DNA from: Micromonospora rhizosphaerae
Lineage (GTDB): Bacteria > Actinomycetota > Actinomycetes > Mycobacteriales > Micromonosporaceae
Assembly: GCF_900091465.1 (NCBI RefSeq)
Contig: NZ_FMHV01000002.1
Span: 6,510,001-6,574,000 of the forward strand
Length of the DNA: 64,000 nt
Reading direction: 5' to 3'
The notes under the pieces are model-generated. The model searched no databases and was not told the origin of the DNA. It worked only from the letters and a program-made list of their open reading frames with translations. Of the stretch, positions 44,077-52,690 are shown in pieces. The stretch's first letter is position 1. Every line of letters begins with the position of its first letter. A program made the position numbers and the translations under genes.

Positions 44077-44613
44077 TCAGGCGTCGGCGGGGGCGGTCGA
44101 GGCGCGGGCCGCGGCGACCAGCCGGTCGGTCTCGGCGGCCACCGCCTTGTCGTCGGCCGGCGTGCCGGGGTCGTAGCGGACCGTCCAGGTCAGCCCGTCC
44201 ACGCCGGCCACCCGCCGGGCCGCGATCCGGCCGGCGCCACCGGGCACCTGGTGGTGCGCGGTGTACGCAACGGAGCGGGTGACCCGGGCCCGCACCTGGT
44301 GCGGCAGGTCACCCGGGTCGAGCAGGAGGTACGTCTCGGCCGGGCAGTCGGCCACCACCAGGTAGCCGTCCCGCTCGGCGACCCGTTCGGCCGGGGTGAC
44401 GGTCAGCTCGCGGCCGGACCACACCGCCTTGAGGATGTCGTGCCAGCCCAGCCGCTGTCCCCGGCCGGGCAGCCAGAGCCCGAGGTTGCTGGCCACCAGC
44501 ACGCCGTCGCCCTCGCCGTTGCCGGCCGCGGCCCAGGCGAGCACCCGCTCGTCGGCCGCGAGCGGCGGCCGGTCGGCGGGCGGCAGCTTCGGTTTGCGGT
44601 TGAACAGTCCCAT
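44077..44613 (-). CDS. Hypothetical protein following dnaG
   Basis: A 178-residue soluble protein that starts MGLFNRKPKLPP and has a beta-rich centre (GVLVASNLGLWLPGRGQRLGWHDILKAVWSGRELTV, residues about 36-70) with PH-like spacing, and a helical end. Similar short proteins lie after dnaG in many actinobacteria; no function is known to me. The ATG overlaps the dnaG stop as TGATG. Confidence 0.8.
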   Translation of the reverse strand: MGLFNRKPKLPPADRPPLAADERVLAWAAAGNGEGDGVLVASNLGLWLPGRGQRLGWHDILKAVWSGRELTVTPAERVAERDGYLVVADCPAETYLLLDPGDLPHQVRARVTRSVAYTAHHQVPGGAGRIAARRVAGVDGLTWTVRYDPGTPADDKAVAAETDRLVAAARASTAPADA

Positions 44614-46472
44614 CAGAGGCCTCCCGCGGCCTGCTCGCGCAGCGCCCGCGCGTGCTGCTCCAGCGAGAGCAGCTCCCCGAAGAGCGCGAAGTACTCGTCC
44701 TTGCGCTCCACCGGGTTGACCCGCTGGATCTTTGACTTGAGGTCCCGGATCCGGCCGGTCACCGAGCCCCACTGCAACCGGGCCATGGTGACCGAGACGT
44801 AGCGCGGGTCGGGCTCGCCGTCGATGCGCAGCGGCTCGACGGCCAACTCGCCGACGAGCGCCCGGGCAGCCAGGTCCTCGCAGGCGTCGCGGACCTGCTC
44901 GATCCAGACCGCGCCGGCGGTCGCCGCCGCGGCGCCGCCGACCGCCGCGATGGCGGCGCGCACCGCCACGTGGACGGGGTGGCGGTATTCGGCCGCCTCC
45001 ACCGCGTCGAACATCGGGCCGGCCAGCACCGGCTCCTGAAGGGCCAGCTTCAGCGCCTCCCGCTCGACCATCGACTGCGGACTGTCCACCGTCGGACCGG
45101 GCCGGGCCGGGGCGGGGGCCTCGCCGGCCGGCTGACCCGAGGCGGCGGCCAGCACCGCCCGCTGCACCGGCTCGATCTCCATGCCGAGGTCGCCGGCGAG
45201 CTTTCGGACGTACTCCGGGCGCTTCTCCCGGTCCTTGAGCTTCGCGACCAGCGGGGCGGCCCGGCGCATCGCCTCCACCCGCCCGTCGACGGTGTCCAGG
45301 TCGTACCGGCTGATCACGTGGCGCAGCGCGAAGTCGACCAGCGGCTCGCGGCGGGCGACCAGGTCGCGAACCGCCAGATCGCCCTTGGCCAGCCGCAGCT
45401 CGCACGGGTCCATGTTGTCCGGACTGACCGCGATGAAGGTACGCCCGACGAAGCGCTGGTCGTCGGAGAAGGCGCGCAGCGCGGCCTTCTGGCCCGCGGC
45501 GTCGCCGTCGAAGGTGAAGATGATCTCGCCGGCCACCGCGTCGGTGTCGAGCAGCAGCCGGCGCAGCACCCCGATGTGATCGGCGCCGAAGGCGGTGCCG
45601 CAGGTCGCCACCGCGGTGGTCACCCCGGCCAGGTGGCACGCCATCACGTCCGTGTAGCCCTCGACGACGACCACCTTGCCCTGCTTGGCGATCTCCCGCT
45701 TGGCCTGGTCGATGCCGTAGAGGACGTGCGACTTCTTGTAGATCGGAGTCTCGGGGGTGTTCAGGTACTTCGGGCCGTCGTCGTCGTCGAAGAGCTTTCG
45801 GGCGCCGAAGCCGATCACGTCGCCGGTGAGGTCGCGGATCGGCCAGAGCAGCCGGCGGCGGAACCGGTCGATCAGGGTGCCCGAGCGGGACTCCCGGGAC
45901 AGCCCGGCGGTGACCAGCTCCTGGTGGGTGAAGCCCTGCTGGCGCAGGTGCTTGGTGAGCAGGTCCCAGGCGTCCGGGGCGAAGCCGCAGCCGTACCGTT
46001 CGGCGGCGGCCCGGTCGAAGCCGCGCTGGGCGAGGAACTCGCGGGCCGGTCGCGCGCCGGCCGTGGTGAGCTGGGCCCGGTAGAACTCGACCGCGGCGGC
46101 GTGCGCGGCGACCAGCCGCTGCTTCTGCCCATGCTGCGGGCGGCTGCGCGGGGCGGCGTGGTCGTTCTCCACGTAGCGGAGCTGGATGCCGGCGCGGGCG
46201 GCCAGCCGCTCGACCGACTCGACGAAGCTGAGGTGCTCCGCGTCCATCAGGAACTTGATCGCGTCGCCGCCGGCCCCGCAGCCGAAGCAGTACCAGACGT
46301 TGCGCGCCGGGGAGACGTTGAACGACGGGCTCTTCTCGTCGTGGAACGGACAGAGCCCCTTGAGGTTGCCACCGCCGGCGGACTTCAGCGTCACCGTCTC
46401 GGAGATGACGTCAGCGATCGAGGTGCGCTCGCGGACCAGCGCGATGTCCTCGTCCCGGATCCGCCCCGCCAT
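44613..46472 (-). CDS. dnaG: DNA primase
   Basis: A 619-residue DnaG-type primase, which makes RNA primers at the replication fork. The CHC2 zinc finger is at residues 40-65 (CPFHDEKSPSFNV and WYCFGCGAGGD). The catalytic core has the TOPRIM motifs VVVEGYTDVMA and FTFDGDAAGQ, and FGARKLFDDDDGPKYLNTPET. The C-terminal part contains the DnaB-interacting helical domain. The ATG at 46472 follows CGAGGAGGTGGCGGAC. It is divergent from the LtrA gene and lies downstream of dgt, a common actinobacterial order although here it is interrupted by other genes. Confidence 0.97.
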   Translation of the reverse strand: MAGRIRDEDIALVRERTSIADVISETVTLKSAGGGNLKGLCPFHDEKSPSFNVSPARNVWYCFGCGAGGDAIKFLMDAEHLSFVESVERLAARAGIQLRYVENDHAAPRSRPQHGQKQRLVAAHAAAVEFYRAQLTTAGARPAREFLAQRGFDRAAAERYGCGFAPDAWDLLTKHLRQQGFTHQELVTAGLSRESRSGTLIDRFRRRLLWPIRDLTGDVIGFGARKLFDDDDGPKYLNTPETPIYKKSHVLYGIDQAKREIAKQGKVVVVEGYTDVMACHLAGVTTAVATCGTAFGADHIGVLRRLLLDTDAVAGEIIFTFDGDAAGQKAALRAFSDDQRFVGRTFIAVSPDNMDPCELRLAKGDLAVRDLVARREPLVDFALRHVISRYDLDTVDGRVEAMRRAAPLVAKLKDREKRPEYVRKLAGDLGMEIEPVQRAVLAAASGQPAGEAPAPARPGPTVDSPQSMVEREALKLALQEPVLAGPMFDAVEAAEYRHPVHVAVRAAIAAVGGAAAATAGAVWIEQVRDACEDLAARALVGELAVEPLRIDGEPDPRYVSVTMARLQWGSVTGRIRDLKSKIQRVNPVERKDEYFALFGELLSLEQHARALREQAAGGL

Positions 46473-46611
46473 GTCCGCCACCTCCTCGGCGTACATCCTG
46501 CCCTGTCGGACCGACGATCCGGCGGTCGGGGGACGACCCGTGTGGCGAATGCCGCCCCGGCTCGGCGGTTCCGTCCCGCGGGCCGCCCGGCGTCCGCGAT
46601 CATCGGAGACT

Positions 46612-47805
46612 GTGCGACGGGTACGGGCCGGCGGCGCCCCCTCGCCGGGCCGGCTGGCCGCCCGGTTCGCCCTGCCGGCCCCGAGCCGCCCGAGGGGGAA
46701 GGCGGGGCAGCGACACGCGACGTGGCTCGAGCTCTTCTTCGACGTGATCTTCGTCTTCGCGCTCGGCGCCGTGGTCGACCGGCTCGGCGACGAACCCGTG
46801 CCACGCCCCTCGGCCGTGCTCACCGTGTGCGGCCTCTTCGTGGTGCTGCAGTGGGCCTGGGTGGGCCAGGTCTTCTACGACACCCGGTACGACCCGGACG
46901 ACACCCCTCATCGGCTGCTGGTGCTGGTCGCGCTGGTCGGTGCCGGAGCGCTCACGCTCGGCGTGCGGGAGGCCCCCGAGGGCGTCCTGCTGCCGGCCGG
47001 CTACCTCCTGGTGCGGGGCGTCCTGCTGCTGCTCTACCTGCGGGCCCGACCGACCGGGGCACCGGCCCGCCAGGTGACCGGCATCTACCTGGTCGGTTTC
47101 GGCATCGGCTGGGTGATCTGGCTCGCCTCGCTGGCCGTACCGGCGTCCGCCCGGCCGGCCTTCTGGATCGCCGGGATGGCCGTGGAGCTGGCCACGCCCT
47201 GGGTGGGGCTGCGCCGGCTGAACCGATCGCCGGTGGACGTGGTGCACCTGCCCGAGCGGATCGGCCAGTTCGCCATCATCGTGCTCGGCAGCACGCTGGC
47301 CAACCTGCTGACCGCGGTCCCGGCCCACCCCACGCCGGGCATCATCGGTTCGGCGGCGGTGGCGTTCGCCGTACCGGCCTCGGTCTGGTGGGTCTACACC
47401 ACCTTCGTCAACACCGGCCTGGCGATGGCCCGGCTGCGCGGCGGGCAGGCCTACACCTACGTACACATCGCGATGAACGCCGGGCTGCTCCTGCTCGGCT
47501 GGTCCCTCGGGCAGCTGGTCCGGCAGATCGAGGCGGACGCCCCGACGACCCCGACCGCGCTGCGGGCGGTGCTGGCCGCCACGCTGCTGACCTGGATGCT
47601 CTGCGGGCTCGGCCTGAGCTGGCTGGCGGTGCAGCGGCCGGGCGTCCGCCGGCTCGCCATAACCGGGTACGGGATCGCGTCGGTCACGGCGATCGCCGTC
47701 GCCGTGGCCCGCCCGCTCCCCCTGCTCGTGCTGCTCGCCATCGCGCTCGTCGGCTACGCGGTGCTGCTCACCCGCCACCTCACCGCCCTCGCGCGAGCGC
47801 GCTGA
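46612..47805 (+). CDS. Low-temperature-requirement A (LtrA) family membrane protein
   Basis: A 397-residue protein with 10 or more helices. The LtrA landmark WLELFFDVIFVFALGAV follows an Arg-rich leader, with HLPERIGQFAIIVLGSTL and a helix-rich C-terminus. The family has no proven function. The likely start is the GTG at 46612; an earlier frame opening overlaps dnaG. Its stop is 11 bases from the end of the convergent XRE gene. Confidence 0.88.
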   Translation: MRRVRAGGAPSPGRLAARFALPAPSRPRGKAGQRHATWLELFFDVIFVFALGAVVDRLGDEPVPRPSAVLTVCGLFVVLQWAWVGQVFYDTRYDPDDTPHRLLVLVALVGAGALTLGVREAPEGVLLPAGYLLVRGVLLLLYLRARPTGAPARQVTGIYLVGFGIGWVIWLASLAVPASARPAFWIAGMAVELATPWVGLRRLNRSPVDVVHLPERIGQFAIIVLGSTLANLLTAVPAHPTPGIIGSAAVAFAVPASVWWVYTTFVNTGLAMARLRGGQAYTYVHIAMNAGLLLLGWSLGQLVRQIEADAPTTPTALRAVLAATLLTWMLCGLGLSWLAVQRPGVRRLAITGYGIASVTAIAVAVARPLPLLVLLAIALVGYAVLLTRHLTALARAR

Positions 47806-47816
47806 CCCGCCCGCCG

Positions 47817-48068
47817 TCAGGCCGGGCGGCCGACGCCGCCGGCCGCGTCCCCGATCCGGGGGAATGGCTCGATGGAGAAGACCACCTCGACCGGCACCTC
47901 GAAGTACGCGGCGATACGCAGCGCCAGGTGCAGGCTCGGCCGGAACTCGCCGCGCTCCAGGTAGCCCACCGTCTGGTAGTGCACGCCGAGGGCGTCGGCG
48001 AGCTGCCGCCGGGAGATGCCGCGCTCGGCGCGCAGCACGGCGATCCGGTTGTGCACCGTCTCACTCAT
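47817..48068 (-). CDS. Small XRE-family helix-turn-helix regulator
   Basis: An 83-residue protein with one HTH_3 domain (IAVLRAERGISRRQLADALGVHYQTVGYLERGEF in residues 9-42). It resembles the short regulators linked to ABC-2 exporters in Gram-positive bacteria, which recognise palindromes. It is the last gene after the ATPase and permease genes (10-base gap), so it probably controls them. Confidence 0.9.
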   Translation of the reverse strand: MSETVHNRIAVLRAERGISRRQLADALGVHYQTVGYLERGEFRPSLHLALRIAAYFEVPVEVVFSIEPFPRIGDAAGGVGRPA

Positions 48069-48078
48069 CGCCGACCTC

Positions 48079-48930
48079 TCATACCGCCCGCTGCATGGCG
48101 CGCTCCCGGCGTGCGGCGACCCGCGAGCCGGACTCCCGGCGCGCCATCCGGCGCAGCACGACCGGGGCCAGGACCAGCCCGAGCACGGCCCAGATCCCGA
48201 GCACGCCGAACATCTCCAGGTGCCGCCAGGACCCGCCGAGTTCCACGGCGGCCATGCCGTCCGGCAGCAGCGCCGAGCGCATGCCCAACCCCAGCCAGTA
48301 GATCGGGAAGGCCTGCGCGACGGCCTGCAGCCAGCCCGGGTACCCGTTGATCGGGTAGAAGATGCCGGAGAGGGCGATCAGGCCCATGTTCGGCAGCATG
48401 ACCAGGCCCAGGTTCCGCGGGTTCTCGATGAGGGAGCCGAACACCGCACCCATCGGCAGTGTGGCGACCAGGCCGAGCACCGCCACCCAGGCCAGCGTGA
48501 ACCAGGCCGCGGCGCTGGTCACCCGGAGCCCGTCGAGGAAGAAGAGCGCCGGGATCAACTGGAGCGCCATGCTGACCAGTGCCATCGCCGACATCAGGAC
48601 GAGCTTGCCGATCAGGTAGCCGAGCATCCCGTTCGGGGTGGCCTTGGCCCGCAGCAGGGTGCCGTCTTCCCGGTCGACCACCAGCTGGGAGGCCAGCACC
48701 AGCATGCCGCCGAACGCGAGCCCCATGCCGAGGGCGCTGGGCAGCGTACGGGCGCCGAGGGAGAAGGTGGTGCCCGGCACGGTCGAGCCGCGCATGAAGA
48801 ACATCGCCACCAGCAGGACGAACGTCGGGAAGAAGTAGTTCCAGAGGTCCTGGTAGTTGGTGAAGGTGTTGCGCAGCTCGATCCAGCCGCGCCGCAGGCC
48901 GGCGCGGACGGCCACGCTGGTCGGGTTCAT
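48079..48930 (-). CDS. ABC-2 type permease linked to the XRE regulator
   Basis: A 283-residue permease with six helices and a basic C-terminal tail. Landmarks are LASQLVVDREDGTLLRAKATPNGM and GIFYPINGYPGWLQAVAQAFPIYWLG. The ATG overlaps the ATPase stop as ATGA. It acts with the ATPase encoded upstream as an exporter of unknown substrate. Confidence 0.92.
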   Translation of the reverse strand: MNPTSVAVRAGLRRGWIELRNTFTNYQDLWNYFFPTFVLLVAMFFMRGSTVPGTTFSLGARTLPSALGMGLAFGGMLVLASQLVVDREDGTLLRAKATPNGMLGYLIGKLVLMSAMALVSMALQLIPALFFLDGLRVTSAAAWFTLAWVAVLGLVATLPMGAVFGSLIENPRNLGLVMLPNMGLIALSGIFYPINGYPGWLQAVAQAFPIYWLGLGMRSALLPDGMAAVELGGSWRHLEMFGVLGIWAVLGLVLAPVVLRRMARRESGSRVAARRERAMQRAV

Positions 48931-49907
48931 CGGTCACTCCCCTGCTGCCAGACCCGGGCCACAGCGCCGGTCCGGGCTCCGGATTCCTGCTCGTACACCA
49001 GCGCCATGTAGGCGTCCTCCAGGCTGGCCCGCCGCACCTCCAGCTCCTCGACGCCGTCCCCGTACTGCCGCAGCAGGTCGCGGACGAAGCGGGTGGCGTC
49101 CGTCGCGGAGTGCACGAACCGCTCCCCGGCCCGGCTCCACCGGATCTCCACGTCGCCGGCGACCCGCCGGGCCAGCTCGTCCGGTGAGCCGTCGGCGATG
49201 ATCCGGCCGTCGGCGAGGATGAGGATCCGGTCGGCGAGCTTCTCGGCCTCGTCCAGGTCGTGCGTGGTGAGCAGGATGGTGGTCTCGTCCAGGTCGGCGA
49301 GGCGGTGCACCAGCTCGTGGAACTCGCGCCGGGCGGCCGGGTCGAAGCCGACCGTGGGCTCGTCCAGGAACAGCAGCTCGGGGCGGCCGACGATGCCGAC
49401 CGCGACGTCGAGTCGGCGGCGCTGACCGCCGGAGAGCTGGTGGACCCGGCGATCGGCGTGCGCGGCCAGCCCGACCGCGTCGAGCAGGTCGGCGACCGGC
49501 CAGGGGCGGCGGAGCCGGGTGGTCGAGTACGGCGCGTAGAAGGCGCCGACGTGGGACAGCAGGTCCCGGACCCGCCACTTGCCGTGGTCCCGCCAGGACT
49601 GGAGCACCACGCCGATCCGGGCGCGCCACCGCTCGTCGCCCCGGCCGGGGTCGACGCCGAGGACGCCGACCTCGCCGGCCGAGCGCATCCGGAAGCCCTC
49701 GAGGATCTCGATGGTGGTGGTCTTGCCGGCGCCGTTGGGCCCGAGCAGGGCGAGCACCTCGCCGCGTCGGGCGGTGAAGGTGACCCCGCGCAGCACGTCC
49801 ACGGTGCCGTACCGCATCCGCAGGTCGCGAACGTCGACGACGAGGTCGTCGTCGGGCGGGCGGGGAGTCGCGCTGACTCCCGGTAGTTCGACCGCGGTCA
49901 TGGCCAT
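48927..49907 (-). CDS. ABC-2 exporter ATP-binding protein
   Basis: A 326-residue ATPase with Walker A GPNGAGKTTTIEILEG, signature LSGGQRRRLDVAVGI, Walker B LLFLDEPTVGFD and LTTHDLDEAEKLADR. The C-terminal 90 residues are regulatory. The start may be the ATG at 49907 or the one two codons later. It heads an operon of ATPase, permease and XRE regulator, with a palindrome in its promoter region. Confidence 0.93.
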   Translation of the reverse strand: MAMTAVELPGVSATPRPPDDDLVVDVRDLRMRYGTVDVLRGVTFTARRGEVLALLGPNGAGKTTTIEILEGFRMRSAGEVGVLGVDPGRGDERWRARIGVVLQSWRDHGKWRVRDLLSHVGAFYAPYSTTRLRRPWPVADLLDAVGLAAHADRRVHQLSGGQRRRLDVAVGIVGRPELLFLDEPTVGFDPAARREFHELVHRLADLDETTILLTTHDLDEAEKLADRILILADGRIIADGSPDELARRVAGDVEIRWSRAGERFVHSATDATRFVRDLLRQYGDGVEELEVRRASLEDAYMALVYEQESGARTGAVARVWQQGSDR

Positions 49908-49937
49908 CCCCGAAATTGATGGATCAGTACCGCGGAA

Positions 49938-49955
49938 TGTAGCACCTCTACTACA
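49938..49955. promoter_or_regulatory. Palindrome TGTAG-N8-CTACA in the ABC-XRE promoter region
   Basis: An 18-bp inverted repeat in the only AT-rich stretch of the 95-bp gap between the flavoprotein end and the ATPase start. Its position 31 bases upstream of the ATPase start suits an operator for the XRE regulator of the same operon. Confidence 0.4.
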
Positions 49956-50002
49956 AGATGGGGTACATCCGCTCCCGGATCAGCGGTTGGCGAGAGGTGG
50001 CG

Positions 50003-50839
50003 TCAGACCGGAAGGGCGACCGACTCCTCGGCCTCGACCTGGGCGTTCCAGGCGGCCTTGCTGACGCGCCAGCCCTCGTCGTCCATGCCGCGCCGCCAGT
50101 AGCCGGAGATGGAGAGCGCCTCCCGGGGCACCCCGCGCTCGACGCGCAGCAGCCGGCGCAACTCCTTGACGAAGGTTGCCTCGCCATGGACGAAGGCGTG
50201 CACCGCCCCGGGCGGGAAGTCCAGCGCCCGGACCGCTGCCACCAGCGCCTCGCCGACCGGGCGGCCGGCCCGGTGCAGCCAGGTCAGCTCCACCGCGCCG
50301 GGACTGGTCAGCGGCAGCTCGTCCGCCGGGCCGTCGACCTCGACCAAGACCTTCGCGGGGGCACCGACGGGCAGGCGCTCCAGGGCGGCGGCGATCGCCG
50401 GCAGCGCGCTCTCGTCGCCGGCCAGCAGGTGCCAGTCGGCGGCCGGGCTCGGGGCGTACGCGCCGCCGGGGCCGGTGAAGAGCACCTGGTCACCCGGGCG
50501 CAGCCGGGCCGCCCACGGGCCGGCCAGCCCCTCGTCGCCGTGGTGCACCACGTCGACGGTCAGCTCGCCGGCCGCCGCGTCCCAGGCTCGCACGGTGTAC
50601 GCCCGCAACCGCGGCCACTGCTCGCGGGGCAGGTCCCGCTTGATCGCGGCCAGGTCCACCGGGTGCGGGTAGCTGACGCCGGCCGGCGGGAAGACGAACT
50701 TGATGTAGTGATCGGTGTGCGCGCCCACCGGCAGGCCGGCCAGCTCCTCGCCGCCGAGCACCAGCCGGATCAGGTGCGGGGTGGGCCGCTCGGTCCGCAG
50801 GACCCGGGCGGCGGTGACCTTCTTCGGGCGCTCCGTCAT
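50003..50839 (-). CDS. Siderophore-interacting flavoprotein (SIP family)
   Basis: A 278-residue FAD-dependent reductase. The FAD motif RAYTVR is in residues 78-83 and the C-terminal SIP domain ends with GEATFVKELRRLL and ISGYWRRGMDDEGW. SIP proteins release iron from imported ferric siderophores by reduction in the cytoplasm. An iron box lies five bases upstream of the ATG, so the gene should be switched on when iron is short. No siderophore synthesis or uptake gene is adjacent. Confidence 0.93.
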   Translation of the reverse strand: MTERPKKVTAARVLRTERPTPHLIRLVLGGEELAGLPVGAHTDHYIKFVFPPAGVSYPHPVDLAAIKRDLPREQWPRLRAYTVRAWDAAAGELTVDVVHHGDEGLAGPWAARLRPGDQVLFTGPGGAYAPSPAADWHLLAGDESALPAIAAALERLPVGAPAKVLVEVDGPADELPLTSPGAVELTWLHRAGRPVGEALVAAVRALDFPPGAVHAFVHGEATFVKELRRLLRVERGVPREALSISGYWRRGMDDEGWRVSKAAWNAQVEAEESVALPV

Positions 50840-50843
50840 GCTG

Positions 50844-50859
50844 CTTAGGCTAACCTAAG
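50844..50859. promoter_or_regulatory. Iron box (IdeR/DmdR type operator)
   Basis: On the minus strand the site reads CTTAGGTTAGCCTAAG, matching the core of the actinobacterial iron-regulator consensus TTAGGTTAGGCTAACCTAA. It is almost directly upstream of the SIP ATG, so a bound regulator would block both RNA polymerase and the short or absent leader. Confidence 0.85.
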
Positions 50860-50919
50860 TCGCCACCACCTCCCCAGTCGCCCACCCCGGCCCGGCCTGG
50901 TCGGCCATCGACCCGCCGT

Positions 50920-52188
50920 TCAGCGCGGCGGAGGGCCGACCAGGCGGCGGTGCCAGGACGCCGCGGCGGGGTCGGTCAGCGAGGCGACCTGGTCGATCAC
51001 CACCCGGAGCCGGGCGGCGTCGTCCGGGGCGTCCCGCCACAGCGGCGCGAAGACCGGGTCGAGCGCGTCCGGCGCGCGGTCGACCAGGACGGCGACCAGC
51101 TCGGCGAGGATCTCCTGCTGGCTGGCGTACCGGGGCCCGACGCCCGGGCGGCGCATCACGTAGCGCAGTGCGATGCCCTTGAGCAGCGCGCACTGCGCCC
51201 CGATCCGCCGGGGCACCACCAGGTCGGCGGCGTAGCGGCGATGCGGGCCGGCGCCGAAGCGCTGCTGGGTGGCGGCCACCACCGTCGAGACGAACCGGCC
51301 GATGAGCACGCTGCTGGTCGTCTTCAGCGCCGCCTGCGCCCGGTGGCTGCCGTCGTACGCGGCGAGCGGGGCGAGCACCGGCTCGGCCAGCAGTTCGACC
51401 AGCACCTCGCCGAGGTCGTCCGGGGACTCACCGGAGTACGCGGCCGCCACGTCGGCGCAGAGGGCCCGCCGCTCGTCGGCGTCCTCCAGCAGCGGGCTCA
51501 GGGTGACGTACCCGCCGTGAATGCCGTCCTCCACGTCGTGCACGGAGTACGCGACGTCGTCGGCCCAGTCCATCACCTGCGCCTCGAGACAGCGCCGGGT
51601 GCCGGGCGGGGCGCCGGCGCGCAGCCAGTCGAAGACCGGGCGGTCGTCGGCGTACGCGCCGAACTTGCGCTGTCCGGAGCGGCGCGGCCACGGGTACTTG
51701 CTGACCGCGTCGAGCGACGCCCGGGTCAGGTTGAGCCCGGCGGACGAGCCGTCCGGCCCGAGCACCTTCGCCTCCAGCCGGGTGAGCACCCGCAGCGTCT
51801 GCGCGTTGCCCTCGAAGCCGCCGCAGCCGGCGGCGAGCAGGTCCAGCGCGTCCTCGCCGTTGTGCCCGAACGGCGGGTGCCCGAGGTCGTGCGCCAGCCC
51901 GGCGGTGTCCACCACGTCCGGATCGCAGCCCAGCCGGGCGCCCATCTCCCGGGCGATCTGCGCCACCTCGAGGGAGTGGGTGAGCCGGGTGCGCAGGAAG
52001 TCGTCGGTCCCGGCGGTGTGCACCTGGGTCTTCGCGGCGAGCCGGCGGAACGCCGCCGAGTGCAGCACCCGCGCCCGGTCCCGCTCGTACGGCGACCGCC
52101 CGTACCCGGTGTCCTTCGGCGCCTCGTCGACCAGGCGCGACGCGTCCACCGCGTCGTCGGGGCGGTGCGCCCCTGGGCCCCCGCTCAA
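50920..52188 (-). CDS. dgt: Deoxyguanosinetriphosphate triphosphohydrolase-like protein
   Basis: A 422-residue HD-domain dNTP triphosphohydrolase. Metal and catalytic residues are in RLTHSLEVAQ (H71), LAHDLGHPPFGHNGE (H100, D101, H104, H109) and VMDWADDVAYSVHDVEDGI. The family cuts dNTPs into nucleoside and triphosphate and helps control nucleotide pools. In many actinobacteria dgt precedes dnaG, and here it is upstream of it with the SIP and ABC genes in between. The VOC gene lies three bases upstream and is co-transcribed. Confidence 0.94.
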   Translation of the reverse strand: MSGGPGAHRPDDAVDASRLVDEAPKDTGYGRSPYERDRARVLHSAAFRRLAAKTQVHTAGTDDFLRTRLTHSLEVAQIAREMGARLGCDPDVVDTAGLAHDLGHPPFGHNGEDALDLLAAGCGGFEGNAQTLRVLTRLEAKVLGPDGSSAGLNLTRASLDAVSKYPWPRRSGQRKFGAYADDRPVFDWLRAGAPPGTRRCLEAQVMDWADDVAYSVHDVEDGIHGGYVTLSPLLEDADERRALCADVAAAYSGESPDDLGEVLVELLAEPVLAPLAAYDGSHRAQAALKTTSSVLIGRFVSTVVAATQQRFGAGPHRRYAADLVVPRRIGAQCALLKGIALRYVMRRPGVGPRYASQQEILAELVAVLVDRAPDALDPVFAPLWRDAPDDAARLRVVIDQVASLTDPAAASWHRRLVGPPPR

Positions 52189-52191
52189 CCG

Positions 52192-52545
52192 CTATCCCCG
52201 CGGCCGCAGCACGCAGAACTCGTTGCCCTCCGGGTCGGCCAGCACCGTCCACCCCACCTCGTCGCCCTGGCCCACGTCCACGTGCCGGGCGCCCATGTCG
52301 ACCAGCCGCTCGACCTCGGCCTCCTGATCGGTCGGGCGCAGGTCGATGTGCAGTCGGTTCTTGGCCCCCTTAGGGTGGGTGACCGGGACGAAGACGATGC
52401 CGGGGAGCTGGTCGGACGCCCGCCGGATCTCCACCTCGTCCGGCTTCTCGCTGACCACCTGGTAGCCGAGCGCCTCCGCCCACCAGCGGGCGAGCCGCGA
52501 CGGGTCCTGGGCGTCGACGGTCAGGTTCTCCCAGACGCTGGTCAT
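52192..52545 (-). CDS. VOC (glyoxalase-fold) family protein
   Basis: A 117-residue protein with the paired beta-alpha-beta-beta-beta modules of the VOC superfamily (WENLTVDAQDPSRLARWWAEALGY and HIDLRPTDQEAEVERLVDMGA). It is of the small actinobacterial kind (LTVDAQDPSRLARWW start) with no known substrate. Its stop is three bases from the dgt start. Confidence 0.9.
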   Translation of the reverse strand: MTSVWENLTVDAQDPSRLARWWAEALGYQVVSEKPDEVEIRRASDQLPGIVFVPVTHPKGAKNRLHIDLRPTDQEAEVERLVDMGARHVDVGQGDEVGWTVLADPEGNEFCVLRPRG

Positions 52546-52644
52546 GCGGCCACCCTTCCCTGCGGATCCTGAACGAGCGTGCCCAGGTTACGCCGGGGGG
52601 CGAAAATCGGCGCACCCGCCGACACCTCTTCGGGCGGGACGCGG

Positions 52645-52680
52645 CACGGGGCCGCCGGCGATCGCGCCGACGGCCCCGTG
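52645..52680 (-). terminator. Hairpin terminator of ppdK
   Basis: CACGGGGCCG and CGGCCCCGTG are perfect 10-bp arms around a 16-base loop, 11 bases after the ppdK stop on the minus strand. Confidence 0.7.
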
Positions 52681-52690
52681 GCCGACGTGG

